From NCBI GenBank assembly GCA_017509605.1, contig JAFWPH010000007.1:62001-126000 (forward strand): a DNA stretch of 64,000 nt. Reading direction: 5' to 3'. The notes under the pieces were generated by a model that worked only from the letters and a program-made list of their open reading frames with translations, did no database searches and was not told the origin of the DNA. The DNA is from Bacteroidaceae bacterium (GTDB lineage: Bacteria; Bacteroidota; Bacteroidia; Bacteroidales; Bacteroidaceae). Position numbers and translations under genes: made by a program. Shown here piece by piece: positions 1-8,415 of this stretch; the stretch's first letter is position 1; every line of letters begins with the position of its first letter.

Positions 1-795
1 ATCGGTGAGCTTCTCTCCCAGAAGATGGGTGGCGTTTGCTGGGGACACAATTCTGTGATAGCCAATACATCAACCGTTATTCCCAACGCCCACGTCATCT
101 CTTCGGAGAACTGTCCTGGTGCAGCCGATGGACTGCATTTCACAGCTGAGGGCTACCGTATGATCGGCAAGCGCTATGCCGAGACCATGCTCAAACTGCT
201 TGGAAAGACCCAGGAAATCGGATTCGACACCAGTGAGAACCCTTTCCCCCTAACCAATGAAGCTTTCAATCCGTCATTGTTCCTGTCAGGAAAATTCACA
301 AAAGCTGGCTCTATTGCCACATTTGCCGGCAATGACAATGGCAATTTCGGCGGATGGCGCTACCCACACGGCATTGATTTTTCTGGAGCCAACTATATCG
401 TCGTCAAACTGATGCGCGCGGCTGGATGCAAACCTGTCCTCAAGGTCTTTGACACCGACGACTACCTCAATCCCTGCTATTCCGCCGAATTGGGCACCTC
501 CAAGACAACAACCATCGACCTTCACAACATGAAGACTCCCTCTGGCGCTACCATCGACCCGTCACACATCTACATGGTGGGATTCGAGACCGACGGCAGC
601 CAGTCTCTCTATCTGAGCAGCGTCTTTCTCAGCAATGATGGCGAGACCCCCATCGCCAGTGCGATTCAAGCCCCAGTGTTCGAGCGAGACAGCGAATGGT
701 CGAACTCGCCCTATTACGACCTCACTGGCCGCATCGTTGCCCAGCCTTCCCGAGGCATCTATATCAAGAACGGCAAGAAAGTAGTGGTGAAGTAG
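1..795 (+). CDS. Secreted SGNH / sialate O-acetylesterase-type enzyme, 3' part only
   Basis: The reading frame is open from the first base, so the gene starts left of the window; 264 C-terminal residues are visible. The early segment contains DGLHFTAEGYRMIG, the Asp-x-x-His block that ends the catalytic fold of SGNH-type esterases such as sialate/xylan acetylesterases. By family knowledge these remove acetyl groups from sugars. About 170 residues of a probable beta-sandwich accessory module follow. The last ~25 residues (YYDLTGRIVAQPSRGIYI, then NGKKVVVK) match the C-terminal sorting-type motif seen in Prevotella and Porphyromonas secreted proteins, which suggests T9SS export; sprA lies in the same window. 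The N-terminal Gly-Asp-Ser block is outside the window, so the enzyme class rests on the His block alone and substrate is unknown. Confidence 0.6.
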   Translation: MGELLSQKMGGVCWGHNSVIANTSTVIPNAHVISSENCPGAADGLHFTAEGYRMIGKRYAETMLKLLGKTQEIGFDTSENPFPLTNEAFNPSLFLSGKFTKAGSIATFAGNDNGNFGGWRYPHGIDFSGANYIVVKLMRAAGCKPVLKVFDTDDYLNPCYSAELGTSKTTTIDLHNMKTPSGATIDPSHIYMVGFETDGSQSLYLSSVFLSNDGETPIASAIQAPVFERDSEWSNSPYYDLTGRIVAQPSRGIYIKNGKKVVVK

Positions 796-875
796 GATTA
801 CGACAAGAATTCTATAAAACGGGACTTAAAAGGGAATTTCTATATATTTTCTTATAGAAGCCCCCCTATAGATTT

Positions 876-930
876 CCGGGCTAAATGTTGGAAAAACAAC
901 CGCATTTAGCCCGGATGCTTGTATTTTTCT
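876..930 (+). terminator. Rho-independent terminator after the esterase gene
   Basis: A perfect 12-bp stem (CCGGGCTAAATG at 876-887, its reverse complement at 903-914) encloses a 15-base loop, followed by a short T-run at 924-928. It lies about 80 bases after the esterase stop codon. The large loop is less typical of a terminator, so it could also be a transcript-end stabiliser. Confidence 0.55.
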
Positions 931-1016
931 ATGGGAGTTCGTCTGAAAAACCGTTGTTTAAGCACCTTAATAGTTAGAAAAAAAGTGCGCATGCTGTTTA
1001 TTTAACGGAAAAGTTG

Positions 1017-1024
1017 TAACTTGC
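1017..1024 (+). promoter_or_regulatory. Weak -7 box for the 1107 gene
   Basis: TAACTTGC resembles the Bacteroidota -7 consensus TAnnTTTG with one T missing. No good -33 box was seen. It would give an approximately 80-base leader. Confidence 0.25.
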
Positions 1025-1106
1025 ACCTCGAAAACAAAAGCAAGGGAACGAGAATGACAACCATTTCTCCTCCCAACAGATAATTCTAAACTAACAACAA
1101 ACGCTT

Positions 1107-2003
1107 ATGAGAACATCAAGATTCATAGTAGGGGTGACATTCCTGTTTTGCTGCCTAACTCAGATTTGCGCGCAGTCCACCATACACAAGGTCTGGACAA
1201 TGAAGTCACAGTCTGTGGGCTACGAGATTCTCTTCGACTTCACCAATAAAGGAAAGATGATCGAGGCGCATCGCTATACCCAGAAACAACTCGACCAACT
1301 CGGCCTGAAACGCTATGAGCCGGGAGTATGGCACATCAAGAAAGAACGAAACTACAAGGTCAACTTCTATGACAACGATTCTGGCGAGATCCTGTGCGAG
1401 AACCCCTGTGGCGACTTCGACCCAGAATGGACATTCTCCGGACTCACGGCCTCAACGGTGGATTTCTCATTCGGCAATGCTTACATGCTGGAAGCCAAGA
1501 ACATCGGGAAGGTGACATACGCAGAAAGAGAACGACTGGAAATCAACATCGACGACATGCTCAACATCTTCTCCGTCTGGTGTGACAACACCATGGAGCA
1601 TGAACTGGCAGGCAAGGAGGGCATGCACCGACTGAGCAAGAAAGAAGAGACCGACGACGACAAATGGTACTGGGAGGCATGGGGCAGAGACCTCGAATAC
1701 TCCAACCTCAGTTGGGTCAAGAAAGGTCCCAAGGCATTGGGAATCCTCCTCATCAACAGGGACAACCAAGAAGTGGAACTGGTCTTCGCCGACAAGGATA
1801 TGGTACCTATTCTCGAGACCCAAATGGCGCAAATGGGTTTCCTCAAACAAACCACACGTACCGCCGAGGGCATAATAGAGACCGTATATGCGCCCAAAGG
1901 CTGGAAAAATCACAGCGGAGAATACTATTTCGTGCTATCCCGCGACCAGCAATGGACCGAGGAATACGGATTGTACAATCTCTTCTACACCATAGATTAT
2001 TAG
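1107..2003 (+). CDS. Secreted protein of unknown function
   Basis: I do not recognise this 298-residue protein. It begins with a clear signal peptide: Arg-rich start, hydrophobic core (FIVGVTFLFCCLTQ), and likely cleavage after ICA before QS. The mature part is rich in charged and aromatic residues (several Trp, Asp-Asp-Asp and Glu-Glu clusters) with no Cys-based lipobox after the signal, so a periplasmic or surface soluble protein is likely. No catalytic motif is evident. It stands alone: a terminator lies upstream and the next gene at 2151 has its own promoter. There is no C-terminal T9SS-type motif. It has no partner nearby that suggests a role. Confidence 0.7.
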   Translation: MRTSRFIVGVTFLFCCLTQICAQSTIHKVWTMKSQSVGYEILFDFTNKGKMIEAHRYTQKQLDQLGLKRYEPGVWHIKKERNYKVNFYDNDSGEILCENPCGDFDPEWTFSGLTASTVDFSFGNAYMLEAKNIGKVTYAERERLEINIDDMLNIFSVWCDNTMEHELAGKEGMHRLSKKEETDDDKWYWEAWGRDLEYSNLSWVKKGPKALGILLINRDNQEVELVFADKDMVPILETQMAQMGFLKQTTRTAEGIIETVYAPKGWKNHSGEYYFVLSRDQQWTEEYGLYNLFYTIDY

Positions 2004-2101
2004 CACGATTTGTTTTCAATGAAACGAACGGTTTCTGGTCAATTAAAGCAATAAATAGTTGCATTTAACGCTATTTATAGCTTCATACCAAAATAAATTT
2101 G

Positions 2102-2109
2102 TAACTTTG
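2102..2109 (+). promoter_or_regulatory. -7 box for the DUF1599-dnaG gene run
   Basis: TAACTTTG is an exact match to the Bacteroidota TAnnTTTG -7 element, 42 bases before the ATG at 2151. The -33 region (about 2075-2080) is T/A-rich without a clear TTG. Confidence 0.55.
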
Positions 2110-2150
2110 CCTTCTAATTCATGCTTAAAAGGCCGTGAGGCACAGAAGTT

Positions 2151-2711
2151 ATGGGAACAAACGAACAATTCCGGACGGTAATGGCCAAATGTCGTAGTCT
2201 GTTCGCAAACAAGTTGCAAGACTATGGCCCATCTTGGCGAATCCTACGTCCATCATCCGTGACCGACCAGATCCTCATCAAGGCTAAGCGCATACGAAGC
2301 CTTGAGGTGACAGGTGTGTCGCTTGTGGGCGAGGGTATCTACCCCGAGTTCATGGGCATAGTGAACTATGGCATCGTGGGATTGATACAACTGGCCCTGG
2401 GATATGCCGACACAGAGGACATCGACAACGAACGAGCCATGGAACTTTACGACACCTACGCACAGCAGGCGCTCGACTTGATGCTCAAGAAAAACCACGA
2501 CTACAACGAAGCGTGGCGCTCCATGCGCATCAGTTCCTATACCGACTTCATCCTCACAAAACTCAACCGCACGAAACAGATAGAAGGCAATGACGGACAG
2601 ACACTGGTATCTGAAGGCATCGATGCCAACTACCTCGACATGATTAACTACGCCGTCTTCGGACTGATTCGTCTCGACGAGGCTGAGGCGGCCAAGAAAA
2701 CCGCGCAATGA
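2151..2711 (+). CDS. DUF1599 (nucleotide-modification-associated domain) protein
   Basis: The 186-residue protein looks like the small DUF1599 family common in Bacteroidota, which I recall lying upstream of a DoxX gene and tpiA. It is built from two related halves: residues about 14-81 (with DYGPSWR) and about 107-175 (with DYNEAWRSMR), each continuing through a TD-ILxK-x-R block and ending in a MxIVNYGIVGLI-like helix. This points to an internal duplication. The function is not established; domain naming links the family to nucleotide-modification systems, but this context is housekeeping. An exact -7 promoter box precedes it, and the stop codon overlaps the next start (ATGA at 2708), so translation is probably coupled. 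Confidence 0.75.
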   Translation: MGTNEQFRTVMAKCRSLFANKLQDYGPSWRILRPSSVTDQILIKAKRIRSLEVTGVSLVGEGIYPEFMGIVNYGIVGLIQLALGYADTEDIDNERAMELYDTYAQQALDLMLKKNHDYNEAWRSMRISSYTDFILTKLNRTKQIEGNDGQTLVSEGIDANYLDMINYAVFGLIRLDEAEAAKKTAQ

Positions 2712-4087
2712 AGGGCTTCTCCGTCCAACAACGGCAAAAACTGCATGGCACAGCGGTGTTCATCGCAAATGTGGCGAGATTCATACTCGCCATCACCTTG
2801 GTGTTCTCCGGGGCAGTGAAACTCAACGACCCCATAGGCACAGTATATAAGTTCCAGGAGTACCTGACTGCCTGGGACATGCAGATTCCCCACGACCTCA
2901 TAGTGTTGGGCGCCGTGGCTTTGGGAGTGCTGGAGTTCACCCTGGGGGTATATCTGTTCTTTGGCATCAGCATGCGAAAGACGGCCCGCATCACCTTGGC
3001 GTTCTTCATCGTCATGACATTGCTGACCGCCTACATCGTCATCTTCAACCCAGTGGACGACTGCGGCTGTTTTGGCGACGCAGTGATACTGTCCAACCTG
3101 CACACCTTCCTGAAAAACATCCTGTTGCTGGCCATAGCTGTCATCGTGGTGTGGAAGATGCATTGGCAGGCGAAACTGCTCACCTCCAACACCTCATGGA
3201 TATTGTCACTTTTCACGGTGCTTTACGCCATACTGCTGTCATACCATAGCATCAAATACCTTCCTGTAGTGGATTACAGGCCATTCCATATCGGAGCGAG
3301 CATACCTGAGGGCATGGAGATGCCCGAAGATGAGCGGCCTGTCTTTGAAACGAAGATCATCTACGAGAAGGACGGACAACGCATCAGCGTGAATGCTGAT
3401 GACGAGGAACCCGACTCCACGTGGAACTACGTGGAAACACAAAACCAATTGGTGAAAGAGGGAGGAAAACCCAAGATCACGAACTTCTTCATCTACGACG
3501 TGGAGAACGATATCGACGTGACCGACGACATACTCTTTGACGAGGGCTACACCTTCCTGCTCATATCGCCCGACCTCTCGAGGGCCGACGACGGAGCAAG
3601 CGGACGTATCAATGACGTGTACGACTACTGCATGAACCACGGTTATGGGTTCTACTGTGTCACGGCGTCCGACTCCACCGCAATCAGCCACTGGGTGGAC
3701 CATACGGGCGCTGAGTACAGCATCTGCCTCGGCGATGAACAGACACTCCTCTCCATGGTGCGCGCTAATCCAGGGCTCGTCCTGCTACATGGAGGCAAAG
3801 TGGTGATGAAATGGAGCAATCTGCTCCTTCCCACCGAGGATGAGCTCAACAAGCCCATAGAAGAGATGGGGTGGGACATGGAAGGTGAACGTGATGTCAG
3901 GAAACAGACCACAAAACTCATCCTGATGTTTTTTGTTCCACTCTTCTGCCTCCTCATCATCGACCGCATTGCCGCACGCTGGGCTTTCTACCGCATGGTG
4001 CGACGCAAGACAAAGGTGATTGGAAAAGAACGAAAAGGAAAAAATATAAACGACAAGTTGAACAACACTAAAACAAAAGAAAAATGA
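2708..4087 (+). CDS. DoxX/MauE-like membrane protein with a thioredoxin-like tail
   Basis: 459 residues. The first ~165 residues hold about four membrane helices of DoxX/MauE type, with the [12 protein letters not shown] block between helices that is typical of the Bacteroidota branch. After a further helix near residue 170 comes a soluble part. Residues about 265-385 look thioredoxin-like (strand FLLISPDL, strand GFYCVTAS, then ANPGLVLL resembling the cis-Pro loop), but no CxxC is present where the active site should be. A last helix ([15 protein letters not shown]) and a basic tail end the protein. MauE relatives work in disulfide or methylamine dehydrogenase maturation; the role here is inferred to be membrane redox. 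Start and stop both overlap neighbours by ATGA. Confidence 0.7.
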   Translation: MKGFSVQQRQKLHGTAVFIANVARFILAITLVFSGAVKLNDPIGTVYKFQEYLTAWDMQIPHDLIVLGAVALGVLEFTLGVYLFFGISMRKTARITLAFFIVMTLLTAYIVIFNPVDDCGCFGDAVILSNLHTFLKNILLLAIAVIVVWKMHWQAKLLTSNTSWILSLFTVLYAILLSYHSIKYLPVVDYRPFHIGASIPEGMEMPEDERPVFETKIIYEKDGQRISVNADDEEPDSTWNYVETQNQLVKEGGKPKITNFFIYDVENDIDVTDDILFDEGYTFLLISPDLSRADDGASGRINDVYDYCMNHGYGFYCVTASDSTAISHWVDHTGAEYSICLGDEQTLLSMVRANPGLVLLHGGKVVMKWSNLLLPTEDELNKPIEEMGWDMEGERDVRKQTTKLILMFFVPLFCLLIIDRIAARWAFYRMVRRKTKVIGKERKGKNINDKLNNTKTKEK

Positions 4088-4842
4088 GAAAGAAAATCGT
4101 AGCCGGAAACTGGAAGATGAACAAAAACCTCCAGGAAGGCGTGGCTCTGGCTAAAGAGCTGAATGAAGTATTGACAGCCGACAAACCCAACTGCGACGTG
4201 GTGATTTGCACCCCGTTCATTCACCTTGCATCTGTGGCACAGATTATCAACCCCGACATCATCGGCCTGGGAGCAGAGAACTGCGCTGACAAAGAAAAAG
4301 GCGCTTACACAGGCGAGGTTTCTGCGGAAATGGTGAAATCAACTGGTGCACAGTACGTGATCCTCGGCCACTCCGAGCGTCGTGAGTACTACAACGAGAC
4401 ACCTGAGATCTTGAAGGAGAAGGTGTTGCTCGCTCTGGCAAACGGACTTAAAGTGATCTTCTGCATCGGCGAGAGCCTCGAAGAGCGCAAGGCCAACAAG
4501 CAGAACGAGGTAGTGAAAGCTGAGCTCGAAGGTTCAGTATTCAACCTCTCAGCTGAGGACTTCGCCAAGATCGTCATCGCTTATGAGCCCATTTGGGCTA
4601 TCGGCACTGGTCTGACCGCTACTGCTGAGCAGGCTGAGGAGATTCACGCTTATATCCGCTCTCTCATCGAGAACAAATACGGAAAAGAGGTGGCAGACAA
4701 CACTTCCATCCTCTACGGTGGTTCTTGCAAGGCCTCCAATGCTCCCGAACTGTTTGCCAAGCCTGACATCGACGGTGGCCTCATCGGTGGCGCTTCTCTC
4801 AAAGCTCCCGATTTCAAGGGCATCATCGACGCTTGGAAATAA
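4084..4842 (+). CDS. tpiA: Triosephosphate isomerase
   Basis: Interconverts dihydroxyacetone phosphate and glyceraldehyde 3-phosphate in glycolysis; cytoplasmic. At 252 residues it has normal family length. Signature blocks are all present: NWKMNKN near the start (substrate-binding Asn and Lys), LGHSERR (catalytic His), [11 protein letters not shown] (catalytic Glu), and the phosphate-binding YGGSCK block (more often YGGSVK). The ATG overlaps the stop of the DoxX-like gene by four bases, so it is the third gene of the run starting at 2151. A micro-repeat with a 12-bp stem follows immediately after its stop codon. Confidence 0.97.
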   Translation: MRKKIVAGNWKMNKNLQEGVALAKELNEVLTADKPNCDVVICTPFIHLASVAQIINPDIIGLGAENCADKEKGAYTGEVSAEMVKSTGAQYVILGHSERREYYNETPEILKEKVLLALANGLKVIFCIGESLEERKANKQNEVVKAELEGSVFNLSAEDFAKIVIAYEPIWAIGTGLTATAEQAEEIHAYIRSLIENKYGKEVADNTSILYGGSCKASNAPELFAKPDIDGGLIGGASLKAPDFKGIIDAWK

Positions 4843-4855
4843 AGCCTCAAACGGA

Positions 4856-4900
4856 ATCTCCGGGTTTTCCGGAGATTCCGGATTTTCCGGTTATTCCGGA
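4856..4900. repeat. Tandem nonamer micro-repeat (NNTTCCGGA), five units
   Basis: Five consecutive 9-base units share the core TCCGG, starting 13 bases after the tpiA stop codon. Within it, CGGAATCTCCGG (4852-4863) pairs perfectly with 4869-4880 across a 5-base loop. A sister array with the same core lies at 62689-62733. The unit is not in any gene. Confidence 0.75.
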
Positions 4901-4930
4901 CAAACAACAAGAAACCAAACCACAGATAAT

Positions 4931-5443
4931 ATGAGAAAACTACTGTTCATCGTCATCTCGTGTTTGATGGCCACTCATTTGTCGGCACAATCCAAATTCA
5001 TGCCCGAACTCCAAAGCCAGAAAGCCGGAGAGGGAAAAGTGACGGTGATACAAGACCCGCGTCTCACCGACATCATCAACAACGACATTGACGCTTATCC
5101 CGAAATTGCAAAAGTGGAAGAGCAGAAGGAGAACACCAAGGTGGAAGGCATGGGTGCCATTACCGAAGGACGAAGGATGAAAGTCAGGGGCTACAGGATA
5201 CAAGTCTATTGGGGCGGAAGCCAACGCTCCGACCAGACCAAGGCCATCCGTGCCGGAAGCAGGGTCACAAGCATGTTTCCAGAGTTGCAGGCCTACACCA
5301 CTTTCGAGTCCCCGCACTGGCGGTGCCGCGTAGGCGATTTCCGCGAGCGCAAAGAAGCTGCCGACTATCTCGCCAAGCTGCGTAAGGCGAAGATTGAGGG
5401 CGCCATGGTGGTGAAGAGCGAGATTCTTGTATATCCTAAATAA
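4931..5443 (+). CDS. SPOR-domain secreted protein
   Basis: 170 residues counted from the ATG at 4931, which gives a proper signal peptide (MRKLLFIVISCLMATHLSAQ); longer readings would run back into tpiA and the repeat. The second half (GYRIQVYWGGSQRSDQTKAI ... FESPHWRCRVGDFRERKEA) is a SPOR domain, which by family knowledge binds denuded peptidoglycan at division sites or poles. The remaining N-terminal part is a charged linker. It sits between tpiA and folE, an arrangement I recall from other Bacteroidales. Likely periplasmic and involved in envelope remodelling; no enzymatic domain is seen. Confidence 0.8.
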   Translation: MRKLLFIVISCLMATHLSAQSKFMPELQSQKAGEGKVTVIQDPRLTDIINNDIDAYPEIAKVEEQKENTKVEGMGAITEGRRMKVRGYRIQVYWGGSQRSDQTKAIRAGSRVTSMFPELQAYTTFESPHWRCRVGDFRERKEAADYLAKLRKAKIEGAMVVKSEILVYPK

Positions 5444-5455
5444 TCGTTCTCAACA

Positions 5456-6034
5456 ATGGATGACGATAAGAAACTGGAAGAGAAGTTAGCGAAGTTGGAG
5501 GAGTGTGTGAGTTTCCAACTCAAAGTCCTTGGTGAGGATGTTCATCGAGAGGGGTTGGAGAAAACTCCCATCCGAGTGGCCAAAGCCATGCACTACCTCA
5601 CTTGCGGCTACGACATGGATCCGGCCGAAGTGGTGAAATCGGCCATTTTCAAGGAGGACTATTCCAAGATGGTAGTAGTGAAGGATATCGATTTCTACTC
5701 CCTCTGCGAACACCACATGATGCCATTCTTCGGCAAGGCACACGTGGCTTATATTCCCGATGGCTACATCACCGGCATCAGCAAGATAGCACGGGTGGTC
5801 GACATCTATTCCCATCGACTACAAGTACAGGAGCGTCTGACCAACCAGATACTCCAAAGCATACAGGATGTGATGCATCCAAGAGGCGTCATGGTGTTGC
5901 TGGAAGCACAGCACCTGTGCATGCAGATGCGTGGCGTTCAGAAACAAGGAGCCATCACCACCACTTTCGACTTCTCTGGTGAGTTTGAGGACCCCGAGAA
6001 CCGAAAAGAATTCTTCCGCCTCATCAAGAACTGA
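5456..6034 (+). CDS. folE: GTP cyclohydrolase I
   Basis: Converts GTP to 7,8-dihydroneopterin triphosphate, the first step of folate and pteridine synthesis. 192 residues, normal for the bacterial enzyme. The zinc ligands are visible: Cys84 and the adjacent His pair in [10 protein letters not shown], and Cys155 in [11 protein letters not shown]. Blocks PIRVAKAM and [20 protein letters not shown] are typical. The start lies 12 bases after the SPOR gene stop, so it is cotranscribed. It has no own promoter that I can see. Confidence 0.96.
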   Translation: MDDDKKLEEKLAKLEECVSFQLKVLGEDVHREGLEKTPIRVAKAMHYLTCGYDMDPAEVVKSAIFKEDYSKMVVVKDIDFYSLCEHHMMPFFGKAHVAYIPDGYITGISKIARVVDIYSHRLQVQERLTNQILQSIQDVMHPRGVMVLLEAQHLCMQMRGVQKQGAITTTFDFSGEFEDPENRKEFFRLIKN

Positions 6035-6071
6035 CAGACAAGGCTCAGCCTGAAAAGAAAGGAACCAGACC

Positions 6072-8309
6072 ATGATAGACCAACTGACCATCGACCGCAT
6101 ACTCGCTGCTGCCGACATAGTGGATGTGATTTCCGACTATGTCACTTTGCGGCGTGCGGGATCCAGTTACAAGGGGCTGTGTCCTTTCCACGACGACAAG
6201 ACGCCTTCTTTTTCTGTCTCACCCTCCCGAGGAGTATGCAAATGCTTCAGTTGCGGCAAGGGCGGCAACGTGGTGCACTTCCTGATGGAGGTAGAGCAGA
6301 TAAGCTATGTGGATGCGCTGAAGATGCTGGCCAAACGCTACGGAATCGAGGTGAAAGAGAAAGAGATGAGCAGCGAGGAGCGCATCCAGCAAAACGACCG
6401 CGAGAGCATGTTCGTGCTCAACGAATGGGCAAGTCGTTACTTCAACGATATCATGCTGCGCAACGCTGACGGCCGAGCCATCGGACTCGCTTATTTCCGC
6501 TCACGAGGCTTCCGCGACGACATCATCGAGAAATTCCGGTTGGGATTCAGCCTTGACGACCGTTATCATCCCGACGCTCTTTTCAAGGAAGCTGTCAGCA
6601 AGGGATTCAAGGATGATTTTATTTTCAGGACCAGTCTTTGCTACAAGAGTGAAGACGGCAAAGTGCGCGACAAGTTCCGTGGAAGGGCTATCTTCCCCTG
6701 GTTCAACGTCAGCGGAAAGGTCTGCGGGTTCGGCGGACGTGTACTCGATGCCCGCACAAAAGGCGTCAGCCAGAAATACATCAATTCCAACGACTCCGAG
6801 GTTTTCCACAAGTCACATGAACTATACGGACTATTCCAGGCCAAGAAAGCCATAGCCAAAGAGGACCGGGTATTCATGGTAGAAGGATACACCGACGTAC
6901 TTTCCATGCACCAATGCGGCATAGAGAATGTCGTCGCCAACTCCGGCACCGCACTCGATGTGGCCCAGGTGAGACTGCTCCACCGATTCACTTCCAACAT
7001 CACCTTGCTCTATGATGGCGACGAGGCTGGCATTCACGCCGCATTACGAGGTACCGACATGTTCCTCTCTGGTGGCATGAACGTAAAAGTGCTGTTGCTG
7101 CCCGACGGTGATGACCCCGACAGTTTCGCCCGCAAGCACAATGCCACAGAATTCAGGAAATACATCGATGAACATCAGGTGGATTTCATCAAGTTCAAGA
7201 CTGAAGTGCTGAGAAAAGACTCAGAGAACGACCCATTCAAGCGCTCTGAGATGATTAAGGACATTGTGGCAAGTATAGCGCTGATACCAGAAGAAATCAC
7301 ACGCTCCGTTTATATTCATGAATGCAGCAACATGCTCAGCGTCCCCGAGCAAACACTCATCAACGCTACCAACCAACAGCGGAAAGCCAACTATGAGAAA
7401 AAAATCAAGGAGCGGGAACAAGAGCAAGCGCGCGCCGAACGACTGGCACAACAACAGAAATGGCAGAACACAGGAACATCGACGGCTCAAACGGTTCCCA
7501 CCCAACAGACCATACCCGGACTACCTCCTGATGACTTGCCGCCCATGGAGGATTTCCCCACTCACGAGGATGAGCATAACCCTGCCAACGACACTCCATA
7601 CACCAGCAACGGCCAGCAACCTTCTGTGACAGCCAATGCTACTGATACAAACAGTGCCAACACCTACTCGAACCCAAGCGACAACACATTCCAACCTTCA
7701 TTCAGCCCCCAAACAGAAGTCACGTCTCCAACAAACCACTTAAGCAAGGAGGACCTAAAGTTCGTGCAAGTGGAGAAACTGATTATGACCATCGTCGTGA
7801 GATATGGGGAGCGTACCATCGCTTGTCAGGACAACGAAGGTGAAGAGCAACAAATACAAGTGGTGGATTTCGTGGTTGGCGAATTGGAAGAAGACGGACT
7901 GAGGTTCAGGAACCCGACTTACCAGAAGATGCTCGACGACGCAAGTGCACACGCCCAAGACCCGGATTTCTCCGCAAAACGGTTCTTCCTGTCAAGTCCC
8001 GACTTGAACATCAGCTTGATTGCGGCCGACATGCTCAACGACCAATACCAGTTGAGCAAGATGTTCACCGAAGATGAGAAGATAGCAGACGAAGAGTCGA
8101 ATATCGGCTCCCAATTAGGGCACCTGATACTCGACTACAAAATCAATGTGGTGGATGATCGCCTCAGCCAACTCCACAAGATGCTTCTCGACAAAGAAGT
8201 GTTGAGCGACACGGCGCGCTGCACCGAAATCATGCAGCAATACAAAGTCCTGAAAGAAATCCAACGGAAAATCGCCCTCCGCCTCGGTGACCGACCCCTC
8301 GCCAACTAA
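6072..8309 (+). CDS. dnaG: DNA primase with an expanded linker
   Basis: Makes RNA primers for replication. 745 residues, longer than the ~600 usual for the family. The N-terminal CHC2 zinc finger has Cys37, His40, Cys58 and Cys61. The Toprim core shows MVEGYTDV, NSGTALD and LYDGDEAG, followed by LPDGDDPDSF. After the core, a charged stretch leads into roughly 120 residues of low-complexity sequence rich in Gln, Thr, Pro, Asn and Ser (about residues 440-560). The C-terminal helical domain (about 560-745) should contact the replicative helicase. The gene starts 37 bases after folE and ends the run that began at 2151; a heptamer micro-repeat follows. Confidence 0.96.
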   Translation: MIDQLTIDRILAAADIVDVISDYVTLRRAGSSYKGLCPFHDDKTPSFSVSPSRGVCKCFSCGKGGNVVHFLMEVEQISYVDALKMLAKRYGIEVKEKEMSSEERIQQNDRESMFVLNEWASRYFNDIMLRNADGRAIGLAYFRSRGFRDDIIEKFRLGFSLDDRYHPDALFKEAVSKGFKDDFIFRTSLCYKSEDGKVRDKFRGRAIFPWFNVSGKVCGFGGRVLDARTKGVSQKYINSNDSEVFHKSHELYGLFQAKKAIAKEDRVFMVEGYTDVLSMHQCGIENVVANSGTALDVAQVRLLHRFTSNITLLYDGDEAGIHAALRGTDMFLSGGMNVKVLLLPDGDDPDSFARKHNATEFRKYIDEHQVDFIKFKTEVLRKDSENDPFKRSEMIKDIVASIALIPEEITRSVYIHECSNMLSVPEQTLINATNQQRKANYEKKIKEREQEQARAERLAQQQKWQNTGTSTAQTVPTQQTIPGLPPDDLPPMEDFPTHEDEHNPANDTPYTSNGQQPSVTANATDTNSANTYSNPSDNTFQPSFSPQTEVTSPTNHLSKEDLKFVQVEKLIMTIVVRYGERTIACQDNEGEEQQIQVVDFVVGELEEDGLRFRNPTYQKMLDDASAHAQDPDFSAKRFFLSSPDLNISLIAADMLNDQYQLSKMFTEDEKIADEESNIGSQLGHLILDYKINVVDDRLSQLHKMLLDKEVLSDTARCTEIMQQYKVLKEIQRKIALRLGDRPLAN

Positions 8310-8338
8310 AAAGCTAACGCCTAAAGCCTAATAAACCA

Positions 8339-8401
8339 TTGACTCTCAACTCTTTACTCTTGACCCTTGACCCTTGACTCTTGACTCTTGACTCTCGACA
8401 A
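8339..8401. repeat. Tandem heptamer micro-repeat (CTTGACT), nine units
   Basis: Nine consecutive 7-base units (consensus CTTGACT; the middle five nearly identical) lie between the convergent dnaG and mrp stops. On either side is another heptamer-like sequence, GCTAACGCCTAA (8314-8325 and 8408-8419); the right copy overlaps the mrp stop codon. Confidence 0.85.
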
Positions 8402-8415
8402 AATAAGGCTAACGC

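Larger units (their letters stand above)
796..1106. other. Intergenic stretch holding a terminator and a weak promoter
   Basis: No gene is visible. It contains a short TTCTATA/TATAGAA inverted repeat (838-844 and 853-859), the strong hairpin at 876-914, and a weak Bacteroidota-type -7 box near 1017. I see nothing else that can be supported. Confidence 0.6.

Noticed and set aside
8339..8401. Possible CRISPR array
   Set aside because: Units are contiguous heptamers without spacers, and no cas genes are nearby; the same holds for the nonamer arrays.
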